Below the pieces are notes generated by a model. It was not told the DNA's origin and searched no databases. It was given only the letters and a program-made list of their open reading frames with translations. The position numbers were made by a program, and so were the translations under genes. From positions 1 to 49,435 of the forward strand of contig JADGJA010000075.1 of NCBI GenBank assembly GCA_027596035.1: 49,435 nt of DNA, read 5' to 3'. Origin of the DNA: Thoreauomyces humboldtii. Taxonomy: Eukaryota > Chytridiomycota > Chytridiomycetes > Spizellomycetales > Powellomycetaceae. Shown piece by piece: positions 31,228-43,016 of the stretch. Numbering within the stretch: position 1 is the stretch's first letter; every line of letters begins with the position of its first letter.

Positions 31228-33783
31228 CTACGGCACGCTTCGACGTCCTGTTCTCTGCTGAACCCGTGACCTCCCCGCTGCAATCGCAGCTGAAGACCCC
31301 GCCGCCGTGCTTCCGGCTTTCCGACTCTTCTGAAGCTCCTGCAACGCGGACTGCATCCTCTGGATGAACTCATACCGATCGAAGGCCTCTCGAGGATCGG
31401 GCGTACTGTGTGAGTTCCCCGACGGCTCCCTACAGATCTCGGACGCGATCTTCCTCGCAAGGAGACGGGGGTTGCTGGCATCGGAGAGGGACGTCGACGA
31501 GTTGAAGTTGGAGTTCAAGCTGAACCCCGATTGCTTCGTGGGTCGTCCTCTCACGGGTCCGACCTCGAACGGTCGAGAATGACCCGTCGACGTTGATGCG
31601 ATGGACGATGACGAGGAGGATGCGGGTGTGGACGAAAGTCTCACGGACAGGGGTTCCGAGTGTTGAGGATACATGCTCCTGACGAATCGATCGTTGATGG
31701 ACTCCACGTTCAGCTTGATCGTCTGCTTTCCCTGCTGTTGCTGCTGCTGTTGAGCGAGCGTCGACTCTGAGCGACTTCGGAGCTGGGATGCCTGTTCTGC
31801 GGCTGTTGCGTGAAATATGAGGGATCCTAAAGTAGACTTTGGTCTGACTCTCGTGGTCCCTCTCGGTGTCGAAGACCCGTCCGCTCCCGTCGTCGGTGCC
31901 GTCCTGGTCGAGAAGGAGAGACTAGGCATTGATCTCGTCTTCTCCTTCTGCCTAGCCCTCCAATCGTCGATCTTCTGCTGCTTGAGCTGCTCCTCCTTTT
32001 TTTTGTTCTGGAGAAACTCCCTCCGTCGCTTGGTCGATACGGTCTCGGAGAAGATGTTGGCGGCCTCCTTCTGCAGGAGCAGAAAGTGTGAGAGCTTTGC
32101 CCGATCGACGGGAGGGTATATCCGTTGGTATTGTCCGAGATGGGCGTCCTCGAACTCTGCAAGTTTGGAGAGCTCGTGGGGCGGGTATTCTTCATCGTAC
32201 CGAGCGATGGCCTCGATGGCGTCGTCCGACAGATCGGGGGTGGCGGGAAGGGAAGCGTCTGGACTCGTCTCGGCGGACGTTTCTGGTGGAGTTTGGAGTT
32301 GTATTGTAGTAAAGTTCGTCGGGGTAGGCATCCCTCGAGGACTTTTGTTTTCCGCCGTCGATGCTACCACAACAGGAGATGGTGCGGGGGTGGGCGAAGG
32401 TGCAGAAATAACGCCGCTGACGGCCATCAACCGCTTCTTTGCTTTCCGCTTTTGATTGAAGTGAAAACGTTTGGGATTTGTTGCTCGGATGTTGAGAAGG
32501 GTCAACGCATCTCGAATGACCGCTCGCTTGATCTCGGCATCGAGGGGACTATCACAAGTGAAGCTGGGCGAGTGGTTCACTTCCAGAACCCAAGGTTTCA
32601 GTTTATGATCGAGGAAGATATCGAACCCCAAAATCTCAAAGCATTGACTACTCTGAATGGTCCTGGATTTCAACGGGGGTATTGTAGAGTTCGGCGTCTC
32701 GCCAGCATCGCTCGGAACGTCCCCAGGTCTCGCACGAGGAGCACCCTGCGTAGGAAAACACGCCTGCATGTTTCTCGAGAGTTGCGGTTGGATCGTAAGC
32801 AACGTTTTGACGACCACGTCCCCGATCCTCCTCCAACAGCGATCCACGGCCGGAGCACCGCGCAGGTCAGCGAGATGCCGTAGCACGGACTTGATTGACC
32901 GCTTACTGCCCTTTCCTTCCTCTGGTGCATGGTCGAAGTTTTCCGAGTTCTTGTTAATGGCGTAGTTTGTCAGATGCATGCAAACGTTGTCAAGATTGCT
33001 CTCTTTGGGTTCTCGGTACGGCTCGGTCGCGAACCGAGCGAGGCCATCCTTAAACAAAAACACCCGCAGCGGTTTGACAGATGTGACGAGGACGTAAACA
33101 CGCAGGTCAAACTTGTAGCTGTCAATGAGACACGGTCGAGGTAGATACGTCTGAACAATCAAGCTGCTGGCACCCTTCAAAGCCTTTATCATGGGTATCA
33201 AGGCGTCCGGTGTCGATAGCAGCGAGATGCCCTTCCCCTGACATCCGTGGTCCGGTTTGACGATGTAGCATGGTCGCTTTCTCGAAGCGTTATGAGCCGC
33301 CTTCAGATCACCCCATTCCAGCGGTAGCACCCAGGTACGAGGGAAGAAGTTGCCGTCCTTCGGGAAAGAGCGATTGAGGCGTCCCAGATTTCGAGCCAGG
33401 CAATCCTTTCGACAGATCTCGTGCATGCCTGGGAAGTGGTTGATGAAGGTATACGGTTTCCTGCGTCAGACAGGAAAGGGTTTCAATTCAGGCCCAGAAA
33501 GAGATCAAGGTTCGCCGAGATGATCGCCAACCAACATTGCTAGAACCCTGTCCACGGACACCCCGGTATCGATCCAGAAAAGAATCCATGGTTCCAGATC
33601 GTCCTCAACGACCTTGAATCCCATACTCGTGCAGCAGTCGCGTACCACATCGTACTTGCAGTTGACTACATTCACTACGATGGGAGATCGCTTCCGAGAG
33701 GCAGAGCTTGGCGGTGCCTTGGCAGGAGCGGGAATTGAGATGGTGTGAGTGCATGGAGGAGTTGCCACGGGCGTTGCGAGCAT
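31228..33783 (-). CDS. TTLL-family tubulin polyglutamylase (TTLL6/13-like)
   Basis: Two exons on the minus strand, 33783-33536 and 33460-31228, give 826 residues. After a Pro-rich start, the core runs from about residue 35 to 405: VVNCKYDVVRDCC, ILFWIDTGVS, KPYTFINHFPGMHEICRKD (joined by splicing), CYIVKPDHGCQGKGI, YKFDLRVYVLVTSVKPLRVF, NVCMHLTNYAINK, and FDIFLDHKLKPWVLEVNHSP, whose Glu and Asn bind Mg-ATP. These are the ATP-grasp motifs of glutamate-adding TTLLs. A basic stretch (KRKAKKRL) just after the core resembles the microtubule-binding part of TTLL6/7. The C-terminal ~400 residues contain a coiled-coil-like segment (about 505-560), a Q7 run and a Ser-rich tail. TTLLs add glutamate chains to tubulin tails. 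Activity here is inferred from intact motifs. Confidence 0.87.
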
Positions 33784-34145
33784 GACGATACGGGGGTCTT
33801 TGTATGCGATGGGTATAGCTCGAGGGTATGTGGCCGGATGCAGAAGAACGTGCAGCAGGATCTAGCGTTGCCAGTCAAACGGAAGGACGGCCATATGATG
33901 CTTACGGCAATCCCGAAACATCCTCACTCACAACGACGGCATGCGGTTCGATTGGAGAAGGGCTGTCTGTCATCCGGAAATAAACCTCCTCTGCCAAAAA
34001 GTTCTGCGGTCCCGCGCTTTTCTCCGCGGTACGTACCGTACTGTACGTGTTATAAGCTTCTTCCAACCCAACGTTCCTGCAAAGCACAAGCTCGCTCATA
34101 CGAGAGATATCTGCTTCCCATCCCCTCTGAAGATTGCACTTATCC
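33784..34145. promoter_or_regulatory. Divergent promoter between TTLL and COQ3
   Basis: The 362 bases lie between two starts on opposite strands. There is no clear TATA box at a usual distance. Short open frames run through it on both strands but show no protein character. Confidence 0.35.
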
Positions 34146-35147
34146 ATGCTTCGACCGATCCGTCCATTGTTGCGTGTCGCCTCGCGGCGGGCTTCTGCAC
34201 TCAACACCGAAGTCGGAGCACAACGATGCGTCCTTCCACCTTTGTCAATATCACGACACGTCACAGCTCGCCGTTTTGCATCGAGCGTCGACGATCAAGA
34301 GATCGCAAAGTTTGCACGCGCTGCCAGCGAGTGGTGGAATCCTTCTGGCGAGTTTGAAATGCTCCACCGAATGAACCCCGTCCGCGTTCGGTACGTCAAG
34401 GACCTCGTCACCTCGATGATGCACGTGGATCCCCTTCACGATGACCCTGCGAAACCGTTTACCGGCCTCCGGATCCTGGACATCGGATGCGGTGGCGGGC
34501 TTCTGTCGGAAGCCCTTGCAAGACTTGGTGCGGAGGTGGTCGGTGCCGACGCGGGAGGAGACAACATCGCCATGGCCAAGGTCCACGCTCTGGAAGACCC
34601 GACACTAGCGAAGGGCTTGGAATATCGTCATACCACCGCCGAGCAACTCGTTCTCGACGGAGAGCAGTTTGACGTCGTGTGCGCCCTCGAGATCATCGAA
34701 CATGTGGTGGATCCGAAGGAGTTCACGCGAGTCTGCTCTCAGCTTGTCAAACCAAATGGACTCATATTCTTCTCGACCATCAACCGAACGCCTCTCTCGT
34801 ACCTTCTCACCATCTTCATGGCCGAGAAGGTCTTGAGATGGGTCCCTCCCGGAACGCACGAGCACTCAAAGTACATCTCTCCGGAGGAAATGAAACAGTA
34901 TCTTACTAGTGCGGACTGTCAACCTATACACACGAAAGGCATGGGGTTCAATCCCTTGACGAAGCAATGGAGGCTGCTGGAAGGAACCGGACTGGGCGAT
35001 CTGCAGATGAACTTCATTACGGGAGCACAGAAGCTGGACACAGCCATATCTGTACCACCAGCGTTCGCAGCGAATGCAGTTCCGGAAGATATTCAATCCA
35101 ACCCTCCGGTCGCGGACGTCCCGCCCCTACCTAGGGTCCCCGCGTGA
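34146..35147 (+). CDS. COQ3: Ubiquinone biosynthesis O-methyltransferase Coq3
   Basis: A single exon of 333 residues, normal for Coq3. The first ~45 residues are Arg/Ser/Ala-rich and lack acidic residues, as in a mitochondrial presequence (SRRASAL, ARRFASS). The enzyme part starts EIAKFARAASEWWNPSGEF, a Coq3/UbiG hallmark, then LDIGCGGGLLSEALARLGAE (SAM motif I), CALEIIEHVVDP, GLIFFSTINRTPLSYLLTI and HEHSKYISPEEMKQYL. Coq3 performs both O-methylations in ubiquinone synthesis on the matrix face of the inner mitochondrial membrane within the CoQ synthome. The chosen ATG is the first in frame after the open frame begins and gives the complete presequence. A Pro/Val-rich tail of ~30 residues is extra. 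Confidence 0.92.
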   Translation: MLRPIRPLLRVASRRASALNTEVGAQRCVLPPLSISRHVTARRFASSVDDQEIAKFARAASEWWNPSGEFEMLHRMNPVRVRYVKDLVTSMMHVDPLHDDPAKPFTGLRILDIGCGGGLLSEALARLGAEVVGADAGGDNIAMAKVHALEDPTLAKGLEYRHTTAEQLVLDGEQFDVVCALEIIEHVVDPKEFTRVCSQLVKPNGLIFFSTINRTPLSYLLTIFMAEKVLRWVPPGTHEHSKYISPEEMKQYLTSADCQPIHTKGMGFNPLTKQWRLLEGTGLGDLQMNFITGAQKLDTAISVPPAFAANAVPEDIQSNPPVADVPPLPRVPA

Positions 35148-35371
35148 TTACCTCCATCTCCACACGAGTGATGAAACCTGCATTCATCTACCTTCTGACG
35201 GGCATTAGCTCGATCGCTCTGTCCCGAAGCCAATCCGCCCCTCGCATAACGTATACCCAGGTATCTCTTCCGGTGACGGACCTTCCCCTCTTGCTATTTC
35301 GCCATTTACCGCCATAGGGCATTCAATATATAGTATACAATTCCATCGGAGTAGTGATCCGCCCAATCTGA

Positions 35372-38204
35372 TCAGGATGCTTTCTTGACCTTTTTCCGTC
35401 GCACTCCAAGCTTCTTCTTGCGCTGCATGAGCCCTTCCTTGTTCCACACAAAGTCGTCGGATCGCCACTCTGTCACCACCTGCTCCCAGGGATCCTGGTT
35501 AATGATGTGATGAGAGTCCAGCTGAAGGTTTTGGTCTATGAGGCGTTATGTTAGGAGTTGATGCTGGAGCAAGAGCACGGCAAGTCAGAGTTACCTCCGA
35601 AGTCGAGCAGCTTCTGATATGAGTGTCGGGCGCTTTCCCCGTACGTCGTCGCGGCGTGCACAGTCACCCGCAGAAGACGCAGGGAACGCGGTGTCGACAG
35701 GTCCGGCGCATATTCGGCTGGGATATTTGGGAAAGAACAAGATATGAGGCTGCCGCTCGAAGTTGAGAAGATGGAGAGACATTCAGTCCTAGGAGCGCTC
35801 CCACACCTTCTGAGGCAAACGTTCGCAAGGCTCTCAGAACCTGCTCGAGCAGCGTGACGTTGTAAGAGGACAGAGTGTTGATAAGGCGGGGCAGGAGGCC
35901 GCATCCTGCCATGGGCGGGCGGTGGCTGCGGGACGAAGGCCATTTAGGAACTACGGTCAACTGTCATGACCAGCAGCAACTTATTGGAAACGTACTTTGA
36001 AAACGTGGCCAGATTGGCAAGGACTCCTGCGGCCTGCACAGCGATGTGATCTATTGGCCAGTTTCGCCGGAACTTAGCAAAACTGGCGAGTCTCTGGTTA
36101 TGAGACGAGGATCAGTAATGAAATGTTACCTTCATCGTCTAACATGCCCATGAGGGTCCGTGTGAGCAACTCGACGGTCATGGGCTGGAACTCTGCCCGG
36201 TGGGGCCGAATGTGAGTGTCACTGCCATTACTTGGTAGGCAACATTGCAATCCACTTACTTCGAAGCGTGGTGACTTCACGAAGTATCCCGACAGCTTCA
36301 GCTCGGATATGAAACTCTGGCGCCCGCAGAAGGACGACAAGACGGCCAATGGCGTCTTCTGAGATATTGGGACCAATGTCGAAATCTGCACATTCATCTC
36401 TCAGGATCTGACGATTGGCAGGTAAAGATAAATCACCTACCAACTCACCAATGAGGGTAGGTGGACGTTCATAAGGCGTATTGTAGTCGTCCTCTGGTGG
36501 CAGTGCTTTCTCGGGCTGCTTTTGGGCAAGGACTCTCACTTCCGAAGACTTCGACCGAGATCCTGCCTCGTCTGCAGACCTTTGTTTCAGCACAGTTCCG
36601 CATAGTAATAAGCACAGAGGTTAACCGACCTGGCTCTATCCTCAAGGTTTCCAAACATCTCTCGAGCTCCATCCTGGCACTTCTCGCCTCCTCGGTACCC
36701 GGCAATCCCGCGGCATCTCCCTGTGCCTTTAAACCTTCCAACGCGGCCACCAGTCGACTCCTCATCTTCCCTGGCACGCCTTTCGCCGTTTTTGTAGCCA
36801 GCCTCCTGATAATCCTCAGTAGCGTAGTCCGTACGCCATCCGGCAGGGAGAGCTGGACAAGCCGAAGGAGACATGGCATCCCGTTTCGGTCCATAAACTC
36901 ATTCATGGCATCCTCTATCGAAAATCGTTTTCAGTACGCACTTTCGAAAACCCGCCTGCGTACAAGGACGCACCGAAGTTTGATAGCCCGAACAAGACCG
37001 ACAAAAGCGCTTGCACGACGTTGACGGGTGGCCGCATCTCGAGCATACTGATTATGATCTCGACTCCTCCGCTGTTTTGATAAAGTCGCCGTCGAGTGTC
37101 TGGAAAGGAAGCGGGCGGGCGTTGAAGCAGACTCTCAAAAAATGCCGCCAGAGGATCTTCTCTCTTACCACCATGAAGTGCGTTGTCACATACATCCAGC
37201 ACCGCTACTTTGAGCCTGCCACTATAGCGGTTGCCGCGACCTGGGTCAAGAAGTCGCAAGAGGGGCAAAAAGCCGTGCCGATCAATAAAGCAACGAGAGA
37301 AGGAGCCTACGGACCAACAATCCTTGGATAAGTCGTCATCATATACCCTGAAGCATTAGAAACTGACACAGCGTACCTTCCTTCATCCGCTGATTGAAGT
37401 ATGGCATGATAGCCAGCAACTCATTTTCTTGAAAGGTCGGAAGCCATGCTGCAAAGCAATCGACAAGACGCTCTCTTTGGTGCTCTTCGAGATCTGCATC
37501 CAGAACACAATTTAGTACATCGCTTTCCCTCAACTCCGCAGCAGGTCTGGATCGCAACCTCCAGTGTCCAGCTCTTGAAGGAGCTTCAAGATCTCAGCAC
37601 AACGATCTCCGTGTCCTCTGGAAGCGCCCCACCGTGTCAAGTATGATATGAGGGAATCGACACCGCCTAGACTCGCTAATGTTCCGCTGGATTTTTCTGT
37701 ACTTTCCCACACTTTTCGTCAGCCTTCGAGCACTGCAGCCGAGAGCTTTCGAGCCGTTCCGGTCGCACCATCTTTCTGAGCGTTTCCTTGCACGACATTG
37801 TAGGCCTCGGTAGCACTCTCGTAGTGCGTGGATTCTCCGATCATGTTGAGAAGTGCGTCCAACGTGTCGGCTCCCAGCTGTACGCGCCCATCGGAGCATG
37901 TCAGATGGGGAGCAGAAGCGCAGCGTCATGTCCGAGCACAACTCACAGGAACCCCATCGATAGTCAGATCGATGGGCGTGCCATCCTTGCTTCTCTGCTC
38001 ATCCCCGACAAACAGTCGGGAGAAAATCGAACCCCCTCCCTGCTTCCCCTGTTGATGCCTGCCTAACAGCTCTATCAAAGGCGGACGGCCTATCTCTGTT
38101 GGGCGATGAGAGGCGGTCAGAAAGCTTCACCGACCTCCACACCTCCCCACACGACCATGCACCTTACCCGCCCACTTTTCAGTCAATGGATGTACGTACT
38201 CCAT
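35372..38204 (-). CDS. Armadillo/HEAT-like repeat protein, function unknown
   Basis: Fourteen exons on the minus strand: 38204-38168, 38095-37947, 37877-37769, 37696-37559, 37493-37377, 37306-36974, 36914-36626, 36579-36449, 36385-36260, 36192-36130, 36050-35996, 35925-35807, 35717-35595 and 35535-35372. All join in frame to 650 residues. Short amphipathic helix pairs recur through most of the length, for example LGADTLDALLNMI, LASLGGVDSLISYL, GFLPLLRLL, AIGRLVVLLRAPEFHIRAEA, DHIAVQAAGVLANLA and CGLLPRLINTLS, as in ARM/HEAT solenoids. A charged linker near 400-460 breaks the array. The C-terminus ends in a basic run (MQRKKKLGVRRKKVKK) preceded by DPWEQVVTEW. I do not recognise the family. Junctions were chosen by phase and ARM continuity; those between 36193 and 36580 are the least certain. 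Confidence 0.65.
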
Positions 38205-38560
38205 GCCTATTAGCAAAGAGTGCGGGATCCCATGATAATCGCACCGGCACTGTACAATTCTATACGCTTCGCAGGCGAGAGATTGCGCAGCAGCAGGTGC
38301 GACCAACCAGCGAACGCGCTTCTGCCCCCCCCTTTCTCGCTGCTGTCGGTTTTGTTTTTTTGAGACATCAGATCCCGGTGCAGGATTCCGCCTCCCTTCG
38401 CATGTCTTCCCACGGCCATTAGCAAGAAATCGTGGATACAGACGGAAACTAGCCTCCCGTAGATCCCGTTCGTAGATTGAGGAGCAACCCGTCCAGCGGC
38501 CCTCTCACCTGTCGGCGTCAATCTCGTTTCCCTCCCGTCGTACGCGGTACTCATTCCGTG
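38205..38560. promoter_or_regulatory. Divergent promoter between the ARM-repeat gene and ADE6
   Basis: The 356 bases separate the two start codons. No TATA box or other recognised site was found. A CT-rich stretch just before 38561 fits the ADE6 leader. Confidence 0.35.
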
Positions 38561-41500
38561 ATGCTCATCCTGCCCGGCTCCCACGCTCTGTCGCCCTTCC
38601 GCGCTGCAGCGCTCCTCGCCGATGCCAACGCTCAGGATGAGAAAGCACCACGCTTTACCGCTCTGGCCGCTTTCTACGTCCACTTTGTCCGTACGACTCC
38701 AGCCTTCCAGCTGCTGGCTTCCAAAACGTCCGAAGATGTTGTCAGTACCTTGAACGCTCTTCTCCACTACGGGTCGGCAGAGGCCAACAACGTATCAGCT
38801 CAGCATCAGGAATGGTTGACCGCTGTCGCGGCCGGAAAGCCTGTCGGCGGAAGTGTCCAAGTTGCTCTCGTACTCCCCCGCCACGGGACCATCTCTCCCT
38901 GGTCGTCTAAAGCGACCGACATTGCGCGGACTTGCGGTCTCGGCGCGCATGTTAGTCGGCTGGAGCGCGGTACAGTCTTCTTTCTCTCGCTCGCCGAAGG
39001 AACTGCCTCGGATGCTCTTATCGACGATGCGCGGTTCGCGGATCTTATTCATGACCGCATGACTCAGACCGTTGCTGCCCACGTACCCGCAGAAACGGAT
39101 CTCTTCAATACGGGTGATCCGGGACCACTGAAGTCCGTAGATCTTTTGGCAGCGGCTGCTGCGGGAGCAGGAGGAAACCCCGGCGCCGTGCTCGCAAAAG
39201 CCAACAAGGATTGGGGACTTGCTCTCGCCGACGACGAGATTGAGTACCTGATGGACGCGTTCCTTCACCCACAAGACGGAAGCGCACCGCGCAACCCGAC
39301 CGATGTGGAGTTGATGATGTTTGCTCAGGTACTGCTCAGTGTCCGGCGAGTCCAGGTCTCCGCTCGGTGCTCACTAACGTACACGGTTGCAAGGTCAACT
39401 CTGAGCACTGTCGACACAAGATTTTCGGCGCCTCCTGGACTATCGATGGAAAGAACAAAGACGAGTCTCTGTTTGGCATGATCAAAAACACCTACAAGCT
39501 GCACCCTGAGCACATCGTTTCTGCGTATTCGGACAATGCGGCTGTTCTCGCTGGACCTTCTGGCTCCCGATTTGCTGCCGACCCGGCCAACGGGTTCGTG
39601 TACGGTAGCAACGTAGAGCTGCTGCACACGCTGGCAAAAGTGGAGACCCACAACCATCCTACTGCCGTTTCGCCGTTCCCTGGTGCATCAACTGGATCTG
39701 GGGGCGAGATTCGCGATGAAGGTTGGTTGAGTTTTCTTCGTGAGGACGACCTAGTCAGAACTCAGACTGACCTCGCAACGCAGGCGCTGTCGGTCAAGGA
39801 TCTAAGCCAAAGGCGGGTCTTACCGGTTTCACCGTCTCCAACCTCCGCATCCCGGATTTCGTGCAGCCTTGGGAGTCGCATGAAGATCCGGGCCGACCGG
39901 CTCACATCGCTTCGCCTCTGGACATCATGATCGAGGCACCTCTGGGCGGCGCAGCCTTCAACAATGAGTTTGGTCGCCCCAACCTGACCGGCTACTTCAG
40001 GACGTACGAAGACCGCGTGCCAACGACAGATGGTCAGTCGGAGATTCGAGGTTACCATAAGCCAATTATGATTGCCGGAGGTCTCGGTTCTGTTCGCCCG
40101 ATGCACGTCTTCAAAAAAAAGATTACCCCTGGCGCGAAGCTCATCGTACTTGGAGGACCGTCGATGCTCATCGGACTTGGCGGTGGAGCTGCGTCTTCGA
40201 TGAGCTCCGGACAGAGTTCCGCCGAGTTGGACTTTGCGTCGGTGCAGCGTGAGAATCCCGAAATGGAGCGTCGCGCACAACAAGTCATCGACACCTGCAC
40301 ATCCTTCGGGGAAGCAACTCCTGTGGTTGCAATTCACGACGTCGGTGCTGGCGGTCTCTCCAATGCTCTGCCAGAGATTGTTCACGACTCTGACCTCGGA
40401 GCTATCTTTCAATTGCGTGACGTCCCATGTGACGATCCTCGCATGAGCCCCATGGAGATCTGGTGCAACGAATCTCAAGAGCGCTATGTCCTGGCTGTAT
40501 TGCCCAAAGACCTCGCCCGATTCGAAGGTATCTGCAAGCGTGAACGTTGCCCATATGCCGTGGTCGGTGTGGCTACTGCAGAAAAAACCCTGAAGGTGAT
40601 TGACTCGCTTCTCGGCACTACTCCTATCGACCTCCCCATGTCTACTCTGTTCGGAAAGCCACCAAAGATGCACCGCACTGGTGCAACACTCACGCCCGAA
40701 CGCCCCGCCTTCCAAATCCCCCTTGGCACTACCTTGGATGATGCTGCGGATCGCATCCTCACGCTTCCGGCCGTCGCATCCAAAGCTTTCCTGATTACGA
40801 TCGGCGACCGCACAGTCACTGGTTTGGTCGCCCGTGACCAAATGGTCGGACCTTGGCAAGTACCTGTTGCCGATGTGGCAGTTACCTTCTCCAGCTACGA
40901 TGCCTACGCTGGACAAGCAATGGCCATGGGTGAAAGGACGCCGGCTGCACTAGTTGATGCGGCAGCTTCTGCTCGTATGACCGTCGCGGAATCGCTTACT
41001 AACCTCGCTGCTGCCAACGTCGAAAGGCTCGATACGGTGAGATTGAGTGCTAACTGGATGTCGGCTGCCGACCACCCTGGAGAAGGATCCGCGCTTTACG
41101 CTGCCGTTCAGGCCATCGGCATGGATCTATGCCCAAAGCTGGGACTTACGATTCCTGTCGGCAAGGACTCTATGTCGATGAAGACCAAATGGGCGGACAA
41201 GGACGGCATTCAGAAGGCCGTCACTTCTCCTCTCAGTCTTATCATTACTGCCTATGGACCTGTTGCTGACGTGCGACGCACGCTGACGCCTCAGCTCCGC
41301 ACCGACCAGGGCGACGAGACGGTTCTCATGCTGATCGACCTTGGATGTGGAAAGGAGCGTCTCGGCGGCTCGTGTCTGGCACAGGTTTACAACCAGGTTG
41401 GAAACGAGACCCCCGATGTCGAGGACGTCCCAGCTGTAGCCGCTTTCTGGACAGCTATTCAGCACTCCCGCGCGCACGGTCTTGTCCTTGCATACCACGA

Positions 41501-42827
41501 TCGATCGGACGGTGGTCTTTTCGCCACGGTCGTCGAAATGTGCTTTGCCGGTCATGTCGGAGTCTCTGTTGATCTCTCGCCGCTGGCCGGATCAGACCCG
41601 GTACCAGCTCTGTTCAACGAGGAGCTAGGCGCCGTAATACAGGTCCGCAAAGCCGACGTCGCCGCTGTAACGAAGGTTTTCGTCGAAGCAGGATACCCTG
41701 CACAACATCTGCACAGCATCGGTACCGTCGGAGCTGCCGGCTCGGACGCCATATCGTTTGCCTGGGGCAACACTATCCGCTTGCAAGGATCTCGGGCTGC
41801 CTACCACCGCCGCTGGACAGAAACTTCGTTCCAGATGCAGAGTTTGCGTGACAACCCATCGTGCGCGCAAGCTGAATTCGATACACTCCTTAACACGACA
41901 GACCCTGGACTTTCAGCCAAGCTCACCTTCAGCCCGCAAGATTTGCCCGCTCAGATGGTTCAGTCCCCATCTGCGACTAGCCGGCCCAAGGTCGCCATTC
42001 TCCGCGAGCAAGGCGTCAACAGTTACGCCGAGATGGCTTTCGCGTTCCACGCCGCCGGTTTCGAAGCAGTTGACGTTCACATGACCGACATCCTATCTGG
42101 TCGAATTGAGTCCCTCGCTTCGTTCAACGGTCTTGCATGTCCCGGTGGATTCTCGTACGGAGACGTTCTTGGCGCAGGAGCTGGATGGGCCAAGAGCATC
42201 TTGTTGAACCCATCCGCCCGGGCCATTTTCTCAGACTACTTCAAGCGCACGGATACCTTTACCCTCGGGATCTGCAACGGTTGCCAAATGCTTTCGGCCC
42301 TGAAGTCCCTCATCCCAGGTGCCGAAGACTGGCCCGCGTTCGTACGAAACCGCAGCGAGCAGTTCGAGGCTCGCGTAGCTCTCGTCGAGGTGGTGCCGTC
42401 CACCTCGCTCTTCTTCGCTGGGATGGAAGGCTCCCGCATTCCCATTGCCGTCGCCCACGGTGAAGGTCGCGCGGAATTCTCGTCCTCCGCAGCATCCTCC
42501 TCCTTTGCCTCCACTTCGGACACGGACGCGTCGTCCGTCGTCGCCGCTCGCTTCGTCACCAACGACGGCAAGGTGGCCGATGAGACGGCCTACCCGGCCA
42601 ATCCCAACGGTAGCCCTCGAGGCATCACGGCCGTCACGTCCAAAGACGGAAGGGTGCTGGCTATCATGCCTCACCCGGAGCGTGTCGTACGGGCTTGGGC
42701 CAACACCTGGGGCGTCGACGATGCTACGAGGGCGGCGGGATGGACGGGAGGTCAGACCGAGTGGGGAGGTTGGATGAAGATTTTCTGGAACGCGAGGACT
42801 TGGGTAGATGGAGTTAGGAAGGCGTGA
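38561..42827 (+). CDS. ADE6: Phosphoribosylformylglycinamidine synthase (FGAM synthase)
   Basis: Three exons, 38561-39328, 39394-39721 and 39784-42827, give 1379 residues, typical for the large eukaryotic PurL. It converts FGAR, ATP and glutamine to FGAM, the fourth step of purine synthesis, in the cytosol. In order: the PurS-like N-terminal domain, the linker, the synthetase halves with [15 protein letters not shown] at the first splice junction, [20 protein letters not shown], GGRGxxLG-type [15 protein letters not shown] and [15 protein letters not shown], and the C-terminal glutaminase with [18 protein letters not shown], the nucleophile in [10 protein letters not shown] and the triad His in MPHPERVVR. 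All catalytic motifs seen are intact. The start was set by [14 protein letters not shown], the expected N-terminal pattern. Loss of this gene in yeasts causes adenine auxotrophy. Confidence 0.95.
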
Positions 42828-43016
42828 TGAAGATCATATTTGTTGTCCCAGTCTCTCTGTTTTAATATTATCATAGCCTCTTCGTCTTTCGCATAACTTC
42901 CCATGCATCGGAACGGCAGGTGGCTGGTTACTTGGTTTCGTCCTTTGTGGTGACTCTTTGACCAACCGTCCGCTCTGGCCCACGCACCCACCCAAACTGA
43001 GCCAAGTTCCCACTGC

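Noticed and set aside
39762..40916. 384-codon minus-strand frame inside ADE6
   Set aside because: It is antisense to the conserved PurL exon 3 with no recognisable protein features.
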